In this document: positions 1-11,310 of the stretch, piece by piece | How the letters are laid out: every line of letters starts with the position of its first letter | Position numbering within the stretch: position 1 is the stretch's first letter | Origin: Toxonevra muliebris | Lineage: Eukaryota; Arthropoda; Insecta; Diptera; Pallopteridae | Length of the DNA: 64,000 nt | Assembly: GCA_963691655.1 (NCBI GenBank) | Contig: OY829326.1 | Location: 99,571,340-99,635,339 of the forward strand | Reading direction: 5' to 3' | Notes under the pieces: generated by a model | The model's database searches: none | Told to the model about the DNA's origin: nothing | The model's input: the letters and a program-made list of their open reading frames with translations, nothing else | Made by a program: the position numbers and the translations under genes

Positions 1-189
1 CTGTCTGTAATTTTACTTTTTCTTCCCTACATTCTTTTTAGTCTCTTAAAACTTTAAATAAAATCGTATACAAACTTTTCAAAAACTAATGAAAAACCAC
101 CAACATAGAAAACTTTTCTTTGCCCCCTTATAGGCTCATGGTAGAGAGAAAATATATTACATCAAGCGATTTCTTCAAATTGGAAATTA

Positions 190-509
190 CTAGATGGACA
201 GATAAAGTCTTTTTAAATAAATTCTAGTCAAATCTATATACGTCAGATAAAGACTCACGAGATGACGTTTCGTCAAGTTTCTCGGCAAATGAAACTTCGA
301 AAAGTAAAGTTTCATCAAAAGAAGTTTCGTAGGAAGATTTTCACAGGGTGAAGTCTGGTTAAATAAATTTTGGGCAGACGAAGTTTTATCTTATTAATTT
401 GGATCAAGTGTATCCTTGTTGTATATAAAGCCTCGTCAGAAGAAGTTAGAAAGAAATTTTAATCACAAGAAGTCCTGTTACATAAGGTTTTGTCTGGTAT
501 AGTCTGCTC
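190..509. repeat. degenerate short-period repeat (array A family)
   Basis: The stretch repeats loose variants of words such as gaagtttcgtc, aaacttcgaa and agtttcatc without a fixed register. The same vocabulary, with cttcatctgacgag-type words, fills 9480-11310, so this looks like a short outlying block of that decayed family. No reading frame is supported. The boundary at 509 is set by the TIR-like sequence that follows. Confidence 0.5.
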
Positions 510-1572
510 CAGGGCCGTAGCCAGAAGTTTTTTTCGGGGGGTTTTCATTCGAAGAAAATATTCATAAATAATTTTTATCAAACTGATTTTCAAATACATA
601 CAATAAATTAAATCGATGATACATTTGACGGACTCTATCAGACTAAGGACAAAAGTAGATAAATATCTTAAAACTTTAGGAAAAATTTACCAATTTTTTT
701 TAATCTTAACCTCAAAAAAATGGCCATAAGTGACAAAAAATTCACAGAATGATCAAATTAAATTTTTTCAAATAAATATTAATCAATGTGCATTCTAATG
801 CATTTTTTTTATCGTGAAGGACATAATTTCATTAACTCATTGACTTCCCACTACTGATGATGTACCCAACCTCAGAAAAAATTACCAAAAATAGTAGAGG
901 CTCATTTTTTTCAAATGATCACCATTGGGAATTCGGACCGTTATCAATAATAAGGAACCCGGATGAGGTTGGCTTATATTCCCTAAATTTGTGAAGTCAC
1001 AGCATTGAAAGAGATCATTCTAGTTGTGGTGCTCTGAGCTCTGAGGTTTTGCTAATTAGATGTAGTTTTTGCGAAAGAATTTTTCACGTTGAACACGAAT
1101 CTGAGGTCAAAAACTTCCCATCACGTCACGTTTTAGGAAAAAATGGGGTTCAAGCAAGTCTAGTTTTACAAGGATCCGATAATTTGTTCTATTTTTTATT
1201 AATTTTTAAACTTTTCAAACTGATGCAGGACGAAACATTAAATCAAAAACAGTTACTGACCTAGAAAAACTATGAATGCAGGAGTGCTCAGTATCACCTT
1301 CTCTTTTTGAATCCGTAGTCAAACCTCATGTCGAAGGAAACAAATCGGATTTGATCGCATAGTGTAACTAAGATTTCAAATTTATTTTTTATATTCGATT
1401 TTTTTTGAAAAAAAAACCAATGGAAGTAAAAAATATCGTTAAATAGATTTTATTTTGACTTTTTTTCCATCCATTGGCAATTAATCTCAAAAATTAGAAT
1501 AAAGTTTCCACATTTCGGAGGGGGGTGGGTCAGAACCACCAAAACCTCCCCCCTTAATACGGCCTTGGCCTG
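510..1572. mobile_element. probable hAT-like TIR element, non-autonomous
   Basis: The left end reads cagggccgtagccagaag followed by a G-rich run, and the right end, read on the minus strand, starts caggccaaggccgtatt and also runs into a G-rich stretch. Such matching GC-rich ends around an AT-rich non-coding body of about 1.06 kb fit a DNA transposon with CAGGG-type termini, common among hAT elements. I could not find a clean 8-bp target duplication (gtctgctc on the left, gtcagata on the right), so the class is uncertain. Small ORFs inside show no recognisable domain. Confidence 0.4.
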
Positions 1573-4155
1573 GTCAGATAAACTCTTGACATTTACCTTA
1601 ATCTCGCAAAATACTGACGCAATCCGTAAAAGTGAAAACAAAGTTTTGATCTCTCAGAATTGCATCACCCAGAACTTTTCAATTCTCACTGTGTAAAATT
1701 AATTTTGAATAACAAAATTATCAACGATTATTTCTAACATTTCAATAAATTTTTTGTGAATTTCGTACCATTAATTTTCTTGTTTTTAAAAAGTTAAAAA
1801 ACTTAATGAGTGGGTAACGGTTGTTTGTTTTCCCTTAACTACGATACTTCGTACTACTTTGTTATGAAAATATTTCAATCAAAAGTTTTTCTGGTTTGTT
1901 TGTTGTTGTTATTTTCTCTCTAATGAATTTCAATCAATTTTCGATTTAATTTTCTTCTAACAAGAATATCAGTTAATCATGTTTATACACACATACACAG
2001 ACATGTACATAAATACATACATACAAAAGTTGGTTGTATTGGCAACAACATTTTACACACTAATCATCTTTAACAAAAACATCTCCAGAAGTAAATGAAA
2101 AAAGGAAGTCAAAAAGGAAGAAAATAACAACAATAAAAAAAAAAGGATTTAGAAATTACTTTTTCTTTTTTTTCTTTCTCTTCTTTTTCTGACTGTATAT
2201 GTACATTAACCTGACTGGAAACTGTTACTTTTCTAAAAACTCCCTTCTCTCACAACGTTCGTTTTTATCTTCAAGCTGCTACTATTTTCAAAGGCTATAG
2301 TGCAGAAAAAGTAAGAAGGCGAAAAAAGAAAACCTAGAAAAACTTATCAGACCAAACTAATTTTTATAATGAAATTCCACTAACGTTTATAATGTTTGGG
2401 AGCAAACAGAATAGAAGTGAAATGAAAAATGAAATGAAAAGCAGCAAAAGTAACGAAAGAAAAAACCCTAAAAATGCGCACAGCGTGAAAGAGGATAAAA
2501 ATGAAACTTTACAACATTAGTTAGTTAGGAAATGTGTGGGAAAGAGAAGTAAAGGAAATAAAAGGAAAAGAGTAAGAAAATGAAAGGTGTAAGCATGAGG
2601 AGCTGACAGAATAGAATGCCTGCCACTGCTTAGTTAGTTAAGCATAACGTCAAAGTCACAACATATATACAGCGCCACAATTTGCACATATTTGAAATTT
2701 CTTCTTTTTTTACTTCATCGGTTCGTCTTCACTTTTTTTCACTCATTTACTTGTTAAAGAAAAAGTTTTTGCGTCGGTTTTTTTCGAATTTCTAGTCATA
2801 GATTCTGCTGCTATTTTTTTTTTTTTGTGGCTGCACTAACTATGCAAGCTTCAACCTTTTCTTTTTTGTTTTTTTTTGTTCTTTGATTTCAATTAAGTTA
2901 ATGTGAATAATTATTTTTTTTTTGTTTGTATAATCCCGATTTGCTGAAAAATTGTTCTTTCCTTTTCGTCACTTCTGTAATTTTTTTAACTTTTAACTGT
3001 TAAATTGATATCAATTCTTTCTGATAGTTAGTCAGCTGCAGTGTTTTTTTGCTTTAAAAGGCAATCACTTTTTTTTTATTCGTAGAACAATATGAATATG
3101 GCCAATTTTTCCATCTTTAAAGTTACAGTCGTACGCTTATTTTTGCAAATATATCGAAAATATCCCATGAAATCAATTTTTTTACATGAACTTGAAAATA
3201 GGCCTTAAAGCCTACATTTCATGTCAACAAATCTTTTTTTAGCTTTTGTCGTTTCGAAGATATAACCATTTACATTTTTTGGAAATGAATTTTGAGGTAG
3301 CTCAACATTTTGAAAAAAATTAGCGAAAGTAGCAATGAGAAAACCTAAACTAAGGCACTATAATGAATATGAGGGACCAAATGAACTACTCAAATCAAAA
3401 TAATACCAAAAGAATATTTCTCTTGCACTTCTAAGATTTAAAATGTCCGGTCTTTAACGTACAAAAAAGTCTATAACGTTACCTAGCGATTTTATTTTAA
3501 GAAACAAGAAAATATGATGCAATAAAAACTAAAAATTACTAGAAGCTGAAAAAAACAAAATATTTTTTTAAAATATCATCATTCTGTTTATTTTTCACTG
3601 GTCTCCAAAAACTAGTCTTGCAATATCACATTGTAGTGCTCTTAATCCGTTGTCACTCGCGCGGGGTGTATTTTGCATCTCACTACTTATAACACCGTAG
3701 AGCATTTCGGTTTTTTTTTTTTCTGGGGAATTGTTGAAACTAAGTTTTTCTGAAAGCTTGGGTTGTATATAGAAAAGTAATTTCACAGTTTTCCCAAGTT
3801 TGGCGATTTTAAGCGATTTTTTTCATTTTAAAATTGCTGCTTTAGTTTATGGTCGCGTCGGAGTAGTATAATTTAAATGCAAATATTTTTACCATCAAAA
3901 GGTCGTTCTGGGGGTTTTAGGGTACGAAAAATCTGAATCTGCAGTTTATTTTTACCAATAACGGCCGCTAGGGTGCGCTTTGGTGCAAAAACATGAGCAA
4001 TTTCATGTTTTTAGGGTTTTTTCGGCTAAGAAGGTCATAAAATCAGATTAAATGTACGTGATATTATTTTTTTTTGTTCTTTTCGTTAAGTTAGACAACT
4101 TTCTAAAACACGTCATTGACGTACAACTATTCAACAGATCGACTGATGAAATTTC
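1573..4155. other. AT-rich intergenic stretch, no gene seen
   Basis: The sequence is AT-rich with many poly-T and poly-A runs. A minus-strand ORF of 63 codons at 3595-3786 has no domain I recognise, and 3100-4150 has a less biased composition that may be an old repeat. Nothing here supports an exon or RNA gene. Confidence 0.5.
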
Positions 4156-4390
4156 AAAATTTTGTTTTCTCGATTTTTTTTTGTAAATTCCATACGAACT
4201 ACTTTCATTTTTATTTAAAAAATTTAAAAAAAAAGTTACTAAAATTTAAAAAAAAAGTTACTAAAATTTTTTAGATAAAAATGAAAGTAGTTCGTATGGA
4301 ATTTACAAAAAAAAATCGAGAAAACAAAATTTTTAACTTTTTTTTTAAATTTTTTAGATAAAAATGAAAGTAGTTCGTATGGAATTCATA
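4156..4390. repeat. perfect 58-bp inverted repeat plus a third partial copy
   Basis: The arm at 4156-4214 (core ccatacgaactactttcatt) is repeated as its reverse complement at 4275-4333, including identical 9-base homopolymer runs, around a spacer of about 60 bases made of near-duplicate aaaaaagttactaaaattt words. A third copy of the inner part (taaaaatgaaagtagttcg) sits at 4359-4387, just before the poly-A run where the LINE begins. This is a hairpin or fold-back repeat of unknown origin. Confidence 0.8.
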
Positions 4391-6325
4391 AAAAAAAAAA
4401 AAAAAAAAAGAAAAGAAATGTTACAGCAGGACACAAAGCCTCAAAAGAAATAAAAGAAATGGTCGCTGAAAAACGCAGAATACGTCGAAGGTGGCAACAA
4501 ACAAGATCTTCATCTGACAAGAGATACCTAAATAAAATATCGAAAGAGCTTACTAGTAAGATAAAGTTATTTAAAAATAACTCTCTTAGCAACCACCTAA
4601 GGGGACTATCAAATGAACGTAGCACTGTATACTCGCTCTGGAAGTGTACAAAAAATTTTTCACAACCTACAGTACAGTACCCACCAATCAAAAAAGCCGA
4701 CAATACATGAGCCAAAAGTAATAGAGAGAAAGCTAATACTTTTTCGGAGTACCTTGAAAGTATCTTCGAGCCATATGACAGCCATATAGCAGCCATAGGT
4801 GCTGCCGCAATGGAACCACTTAATCATGATATTGACATCGAAATCCCTCCAGTAACGGACGCTAAACTAACTACTGAAATAAAGCATTTAAAATCAAAAA
4901 AGTCGCCTGGGTATGATCTCATCACCAGCGAAATATTAAAACAGCTCCCACAAAATGTTATAACCAAGTTAACAGCTATTATGAATGCCAGTTTCAAATT
5001 GGAACATGTATCCATCTACTGGAAAACTGCTGAAGTAGTCATGTTCAACAAGTTAGGGAAGCCAGCGCATGATGTAACATCATAACGGCCTATATCTCTG
5101 CTGCTTATAGTTTCAAAACTTTTGGTAAAGCTACTTGCTAATCGTATCAACCTCGTAATAGAGCAGAGAAAAATAATACCTGCGCACCAATTCGGTTTTC
5201 GGAAGAAACGTTCAACCATTGATCAAGTTCACAGAATAACTCGAGTTATCGAAAATGCCTTTGAAGAAAAAAAAGGTTTGTTCCTCTGTCTTCCTTGACG
5301 TATCCAAAGCCTTCGATAAAGTATGCCACGATGGTCTACTCAATAAAATTAATGCGCTACTACCAATTCAATATTATAACATACTAAAATCATACTTATC
5401 AGATCGCTTCTTTCAAATCCAACAGGAGGACACATTCTCTGACCTCAAGGAGATAAAAACTGGAGTCCCCCAGGGTAGCGTGCTGGGACCCATCCTCTAC
5501 CTTCTCTTCACATGTGACTTACCTAATGACGAAAACTGTATCACGGCGACGTTTGCAGACAACACTGCTATCCTGTCGGTTGGAAAAACACAGGCTGAGT
5601 CTATCGCGAAACTACAACATCATTTAAACAACATCACATGGCGCATAAAACTAAATGAAACGAAATCGGTAAATATAGACTTAACATATAACAAAATAAG
5701 ATATCTCCCGCTATACATAAATGGCTTAGGTATGGCCCTGGATTCTAAGCTTAGATGGAACGCTCACGTCAAAAAGAAAAAAGAAGATCTAGAAATAAGA
5801 TTCCGAAACATGTATTGGCTCATGGGTAATCGATCTGCTTTATCCACATTCAACAAAATATTATTATACAAGCAGGTGCTTAAACCAATATGGACCTATG
5901 GGATCCAGCTATGGGGCTGCTCAAGCTCCAGCAATATAATACAGATTCAGAGATTTCAAAACAAAGTACTAAGATGTACCGTTAATGCGCCTTGGTACGT
6001 CCGGAGCAGCGATCTCGAACGCGATCTTGGTATTGAGTCGGTTGTCGCCTCAATACAAAAAAATACCAAATCTCACATGGAAAGACTATCTTACCATGTA
6101 AACAGTGAAGCCGCAATCCAAGCTGACCCCAGCGAATGGAAAGAAAGGCTTAAACGTAAAAAGCCGCACCAACTCATGTAGTAGCCAACCTCTCTGCAGG
6201 CATTATGTAGAGCATCTTATAATTTAATTGTGTTATACAAAACCTAAAACAAATTGTTCGTTAGTTTATTCAATGCTAACTAGTTACAATGTGAAATAAA
6301 TAAAAAAAAATAAAAAAAAATTAGT
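4391..6325 (+). mobile_element. 5'-truncated jockey-clade LINE with A-rich tail
   Basis: A non-LTR retrotransposon fragment that keeps the ORF2 part upstream of and including reverse transcriptase, a C-terminal region, about 120 bases of 3' UTR and an A-rich tail (aaataaataaaaaaaaataa-like, about 6294-6320). The apurinic endonuclease and any gag ORF are missing, as expected from 5' truncation during target-primed reverse transcription. The 5' junction lies in or just after the poly-A run at 4390-4409. No certain target-site duplication was found because both flanks are A-rich. Confidence 0.85.
4405..6181 (+). pseudogene. jockey-like reverse transcriptase, broken
   Basis: Reading along the + strand gives a jockey-type ORF2: an arginine-rich linker (RRIRRRWQQTR), KKSPGYDLITSEILK, then RPIS and HQFGFRKKRSTIDQV in one frame, and from about 5265 in the next frame VFLDVSKAFDKVCHDGLL (RT motif A), GVPQGSVLGP (motif B) and FADNTAIL (motif C). 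The coding frame is interrupted by a TGA near 4708, a TAA at 5083 and a one-base shift in the A-run near 5265-5275. Motif C normally reads YADD or FADD. Here the second catalytic aspartate is asparagine, so the enzyme would be dead even if translated. After the RT the frame stays open to 6181 through a tryptophan-rich region (PIWTYGIQLWG) typical of jockey ORF2 C-termini. The element is a decayed insertion and not a host gene. Confidence 0.9.
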
Positions 6326-7600
6326 ATATTGGACTTGAATTAAATACAAAAATCAGTACAAATCAGTACATTTTCCAAGTCTGTTCCCTTCCTTAGATTC
6401 AGTGGAATCGAATAAAATTTATATTTTTTCTACAGTTGGAAATTTTAAAAAACCTATATTTCTGTCTAGTTTTCATTAAAAGAATTCAAAATAGATAAAA
6501 AATTAATAAAATGACCAAAAATGTTATTAAGATTACAAAACTCAGTGCTAAAATAATGCAAAATCCAAAAATAGCTAAGTTTGCGTACTGATTTCAGGAT
6601 TTTAAGATCAGTACTTTAAAAAAAAATCCAAGATAATAAGTACATGTACTGATTAAATCAGAACGCCTGGCTACTCTATGTTCGGCTCAGAGGTTTCTGA
6701 GAACAGTAAATTATGTTTTTATGTCGAATCACGAAGTAAAATTTTTCCAGCCAAATTAGTTTTTAACGTTACACAAGTTTGATGGCCTATACAGCGAGAA
6801 AATTGAATAATTTTCAAAAAATGCACTTGTGTCTAGAACCTAGGTCAAAGGTTCTCGAAAAAAGTAGATAGTTTCCATTTTTTGTTTTGTTAGATTTTTC
6901 TTTTTGTAACTTTTTGTAAAACTAAGTCTTTAACGTTACATAAAATTGGCGGTTCATTTCAAAGCCATCACAATGAACAGAAAAAAGTAAGCTGAACTGT
7001 ATTTTAAATTGTTTCATATGTTTTCGTTCTTTTCTATTACACAAAGCTAATTGCACGAAAAAAAAAACTAGAATATTGATGTGTAAACATTTAGCTCACG
7101 GTATGGGCAAAATTTCAAATGTGTAAAATGTAAGAATAACTGTAACGTAAGATGTGAGATAACTGTAACGTCCAGTTCCCCTCTCGCTCACACGACTGCG
7201 CGGCATGACTGTGCTACTCTAAACAACAAAGAGAAGAAGAGAGGGAGAAATTAAAATACGAGCGGAGTTTGTTTGTTTATGCTTCGATCAATTTACTCAC
7301 ACATACAAACGAAACATACGAAAACAAAATGTGTGTGTACATTTATTCGTGGCAGAATTATTTGTTGGTGTTAAACGTGTGGAGATCGACTACACCATAC
7401 AAGCAGAGAAGTCGACGTAGCAAACACAGGCGTTTGATAGGTTTTGAATTTGGTTAGTTAGATTGGATTATAATTAAATATTTTTTAAAACATAAAAACA
7501 ATACAAAATGATAAATGAAAAGGAATCTAGGTTTCAATAAATGAATAAACGAAATGTAGTAATAATGATAGCAAACCACGGCATTATAAAAATTTTGCTT
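6326..7600. other. intergenic stretch, no gene seen
   Basis: AT-rich sequence without a supported exon. A short GC-richer patch at 7160-7260 contains purine-rich words (agagaagaagagaggga) but no recognisable element. Confidence 0.5.
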
Positions 7601-7602
7601 TG

Positions 7603-7823
7603 TGCATTGACCTTAGAAAGGCAACACTTTTTTATCTATATAAATAGCAAATATGTTAAACAGAAAAAATCAAGCTTATTTATTATAAAATCATTTATTT
7701 ACTTCAATAAAAATACATTGTTTCTTATTTTTATTAAATGCAGTTATGGCAAATCTCTTTGCGGTGCTTTTAAAAAGTAGTGGGGTGACTGGTCACCCCT
7801 GTTGCCTTTCTAAGGTTAAATGC
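7603..7823. repeat. small TIR-like inverted repeat with internal palindrome
   Basis: The word gcattgaccttagaaaggca at 7603 returns as its near-perfect reverse complement (gttgcctttctaaggttaaa) at 7801-7823, and an 8-bp palindrome (ggggtgac/gtcacccc) sits at 7782-7799 next to the right arm. About 220 bases long and non-coding, it looks like a small MITE or the ends of one. No target duplication could be assigned. Confidence 0.5.
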
Positions 7824-7836
7824 GGAAAGCACTTAT

Positions 7837-7912
7837 CGTCGCCTGAGAATTGATTTGGCCTATATGTTTAAAAATTCATATACCTATACGCCAAATCAAC
7901 TCTCAGGCGACG
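7837..7912. repeat. hairpin with 23-bp arms
   Basis: The arm cgtcgcctgagaattgattt at 7837 pairs with its complement ending ctcaggcgacg at 7912, with a single mismatch over 23 bp and a loop of about 30 AT-rich bases. It could be one end of a further fold-back repeat. There is no flanking poly-U run or other sign of a terminator or microRNA precursor. Confidence 0.6.
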
Positions 7913-8854
7913 TTATGTAAAATTTTCACATCTAATAAAATTTCAAATCGGCAGGAAAAAAAACTTAAAGCGCGGAAAAAAAGATTACAGCTGCGTATAC
8001 TCGAACATATCGTGCCCGATGCATTGAGTAAAAGAAAAATAATACAACTACCATTTGGTGTAATTTGCTAAATATTTTTGCTATCACAACAACAAATATA
8101 TGCGATGAATTATTTACCTAAGCATATAGATTATACATCAAATCCCTATATATGGCTATACATATGTGAGCTTATGTATATGGCATTCAGTTGGCTTAAC
8201 TGTTTACGCATCAAATATCTTGCGTGCCTTGCACGCATCCATTGTTTTTTATTTTTACGTTTTTGTTCCGATTTGAATTTTGGGCCATTTCGATCAAATG
8301 CGCGACACAAGTAAAAGGAACGTGCACTGTAAAGAGCGAGAGCAACCAATTGATTTGACATTTGTGTTTCCCAATGCTATAGGACATACATATGTTAACG
8401 GAATTTAGTCGACATAGCGCGAAATTCAAAGAATTTTTTTTTTTCAAGCGTTACTCCTTTATAAAAAATTGGTCATATGATTTAAATTGCAGTTTTTAGT
8501 AGGTCAGTCCCATAACAAATCAAAGGACGAAAGGGGTATTTTGCTGATCTTGATGAAGAAAATAATTTTAAAGAAAAAATAACAACTGGATACCCACCAA
8601 AATTAAAGAAAATTTCTTTTAGATTTTAAAGATAATAAGAAATGTTAACCCTCTTTAGACCTTTGTCGCACTTCCAAAAACTGTGAATAGAGAAGACTAC
8701 TTTTCTACTTTTAACAACTGTTTCACCGAATACCCCAAAATCTAGAAAGAAACACGACAAGTCTCAGCAATTTCAGTACTACTCCGTTGATTCCATACCT
8801 AAAGAAAGAGAACATTGTCATGAAGTCAAAAAAGATTCTGAATATACTTTAAGC

Positions 8855-9115
8855 CAGAGTGAGCTTACTGTTGTGGGGAGATTTACTTACCTTCCAAGCT
8901 CCAAAATTTGTTTTGCTTGGGCCACCAGTTGAACTTAATCTAGCCCTGTACCGAATCTGAATGACAAAGTCAAAAACTTTTTCTATTAATTTTTCGCCAA
9001 TCCAGAGGTAGTGCCAAATAAAAAAAATATTATTTTCTATTTATGGTTTTTGATAGTTCATGTATCAAACCTAAGTATTTTGGGCTCCAGTCCGGAATAA
9101 AGCCACTACGAGCCA
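8855..9115 (-). mobile_element. degraded tRNA-derived SINE copy
   Basis: The body shares ordered words with the better copy at 15160-15480: cgaatctgaatgacaaagtc against cgaatccgaacgacaaagtg, and ccagaggtagtgccaa against ccaagaggtggtgccat. The head, read on the minus strand near 9060-9110, has only a weak box-B-like gtttgatac. Old and diverged; the assignment rests on collinearity with the other copies. Confidence 0.5.
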
Positions 9116-9479
9116 ATGCATCACGTTTATACAATTTAGCTTAATATGAAGACAAATCAGTATTACAATCACAATATTTCCAAAAAATTCACATTAAATT
9201 TTTCAGATAAATCGGTCATTTATTTTATTTTCGATAGCTGTTGAAAGCAGGCAACCTCTTGGATTGCATCTAAGTATTGGGGGGAAAAAATTATGTATGT
9301 TGGTTAAACGTTATTTTGTAGTATGGAAGAAACAATTACGCAAAACGCCCGCAAGTGTCACCGCACCAAAAATTCTGAAAAAATATATGTTGTGATGATA
9401 AACGATTAGAGACTAAAAGTGCATGGGAATTTTCAAGCTGTGGGTATCTCATTTTGCATTATTATTTGGGTACGAAAAG

Positions 9480-11310
9480 ACTTTCCATTACATAGAAGTC
9501 TCGATTTGAGAAGAATTTTTTTCACGAAATGCTTTTTACGAAACTTCTTCTGAAGAGTCTTTATCTGACCTGAATCCATAGAACCAGACTTGACCTGATC
9601 TTAGTTCATTTGACAGGATTTCGTCGTACGAATTTCTTCTTGCAAGACTTTATTTTCAGAAATTTTTTTCGGACTAGGCTTCCTCTGCTTATAAATCATC
9701 TCACCCGATTCTATTTATCCAAAACTCATTCAACGAAACTTCGTCTCACGAAATTCTTCTTGCGAGTTTCCTCTAATGAGATAAGTTATACTCTAACGGG
9801 GCGAGTTTTCCTCTGACGGGGTTTTATCTACCAAGATTGCAAGACTTCAGCTACTACTTTAGACTTCAGCTGCCGAGCTTCCCTTTCGCAAGGATTGATC
9901 TAGCGACAGTTTATCTAGCAAAACTTTATCTGACAAGATTTGATCTAATAAGATTTTGTATGACGAGACGTCATCTAACAAGTCTATATTTGACAAGACT
10001 TTATCTGTTCAGAAGTTGACAAGGCTTTCGTCGCGTGAAATCCATCTTACAAAACTTTATTTGCCAAGAATTCGTCCGACGAGACTTCCTCTGATGAGGC
10101 CTCATCTCTGAAATTTCTTTTGCCGAGAAATTCATCTAACAAAGATTCGTTGGGTGAAACTTCTTCCGACAGAGCTTCAATGATCCAATTTCATCTGATG
10201 AAAATGACTTTGTCAAACCAAAGTTAACGAAACTTCATCAGGCAGGTGTTGCGTCTAAGCAGGATCCATCATGCCGGAGCTTCATCTAACCAAACTTCAT
10301 TTGAAAAGACTTCATCTGATGAGATCTCTTATGATGAAGCCATATCTCACAAAAATTACTATTATTAATACAATTGTTTGGAAGTGTTCTGCAAAATATC
10401 TCAATTCACAGTACAATAACTCAATAAGTTCAATCTCCAATAAAAGTTTTAGTATTGATCCTATTTCTGTGGAATTCAGATTGATGTCTGGTATTTGTTG
10501 GTCATCTTCGAGCATGCACAACTGTCGGCCACTATCTTAAGACTCTTCAAAATGTATGTGGCAAGATTTCATCTGTCTAGTTTAACATTGACGTAACTTC
10601 ATGTCTAGAAACTCTTTTAACGAGGTTTCCTTGTCGAGGCGTCATGCAATTTGACATATTTCATATAACGAGCCTTAATCCGATGAGACTTCATCTGGCG
10701 AGACATCATCTGACGAAGACTGACAAGACTTTGACTTACGAAATTAATCTCTCAAAGCTTTAGTTGCTGAAACTTCTACTGTCAAGACTTTCTCTCACGA
10801 GGGTTCATCTACCGAGTTTTCATCTGATCAAACTTTATCTGACGAGACCTTAACTGACGAAACTACATTGGATGAGATTTTATTTTAACGGAAGTTATAA
10901 AACAGACTGCATCTGTTAACAATTTATTTTCTGAAACTTCTCCTGAATAAACTTTTTCTGTCAAGGTTTTATCTGACCCAACTTCATCGGAAAAACTTCA
11001 TCTAACGAGAGCTCATACGACGGGACTACATTTGACCAAGTTAATGATACAAAACTTCATTTTTTCAAAACTTATTAGATTTCATCTCTCGAAATTATTT
11101 TTATTAGACTTTCTTGTGGAATTTTCATCTAACCAGATTCCATCTAATGAGATTTCTGTTGAAGACTCTTCTTCATTTTCTTTTGCTAAAAGTTCATCAA
11201 ACGAGACTTTATCTGCTCACATTTTATTAACACATTTGAGGAGGCTTCATTTTTTGTCTGAAATTTCACTGTCTTCTTTCAAATTAATATCAACCGAATT
11301 TGTTTCTTTT
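9480..11310. repeat. degenerate 15-bp array (array A)
   Basis: About 1.8 kb is built from diverged repeats of a unit like cttcatctgacgaga, often spaced by 15 bases but with many slips. Because 15 is a multiple of three, short ORFs inside read as five-residue repeats (LHLTK LHLKR LHLMR near 10280, LYLTR FDLIR near 9930). These are a consequence of the repeat and not evidence for a protein. A segment at about 10380-10530 interrupts it and, read on the minus strand, resembles the C-terminal part of the LINE fragment at 16325-17230. Confidence 0.75.

Noticed and set aside
510..1572. Exact 8-bp duplication around the CAGGG-ended element
   Set aside because: The flanks gtctgctc and gtcagata share only scattered bases, so the hAT label was kept at low confidence.
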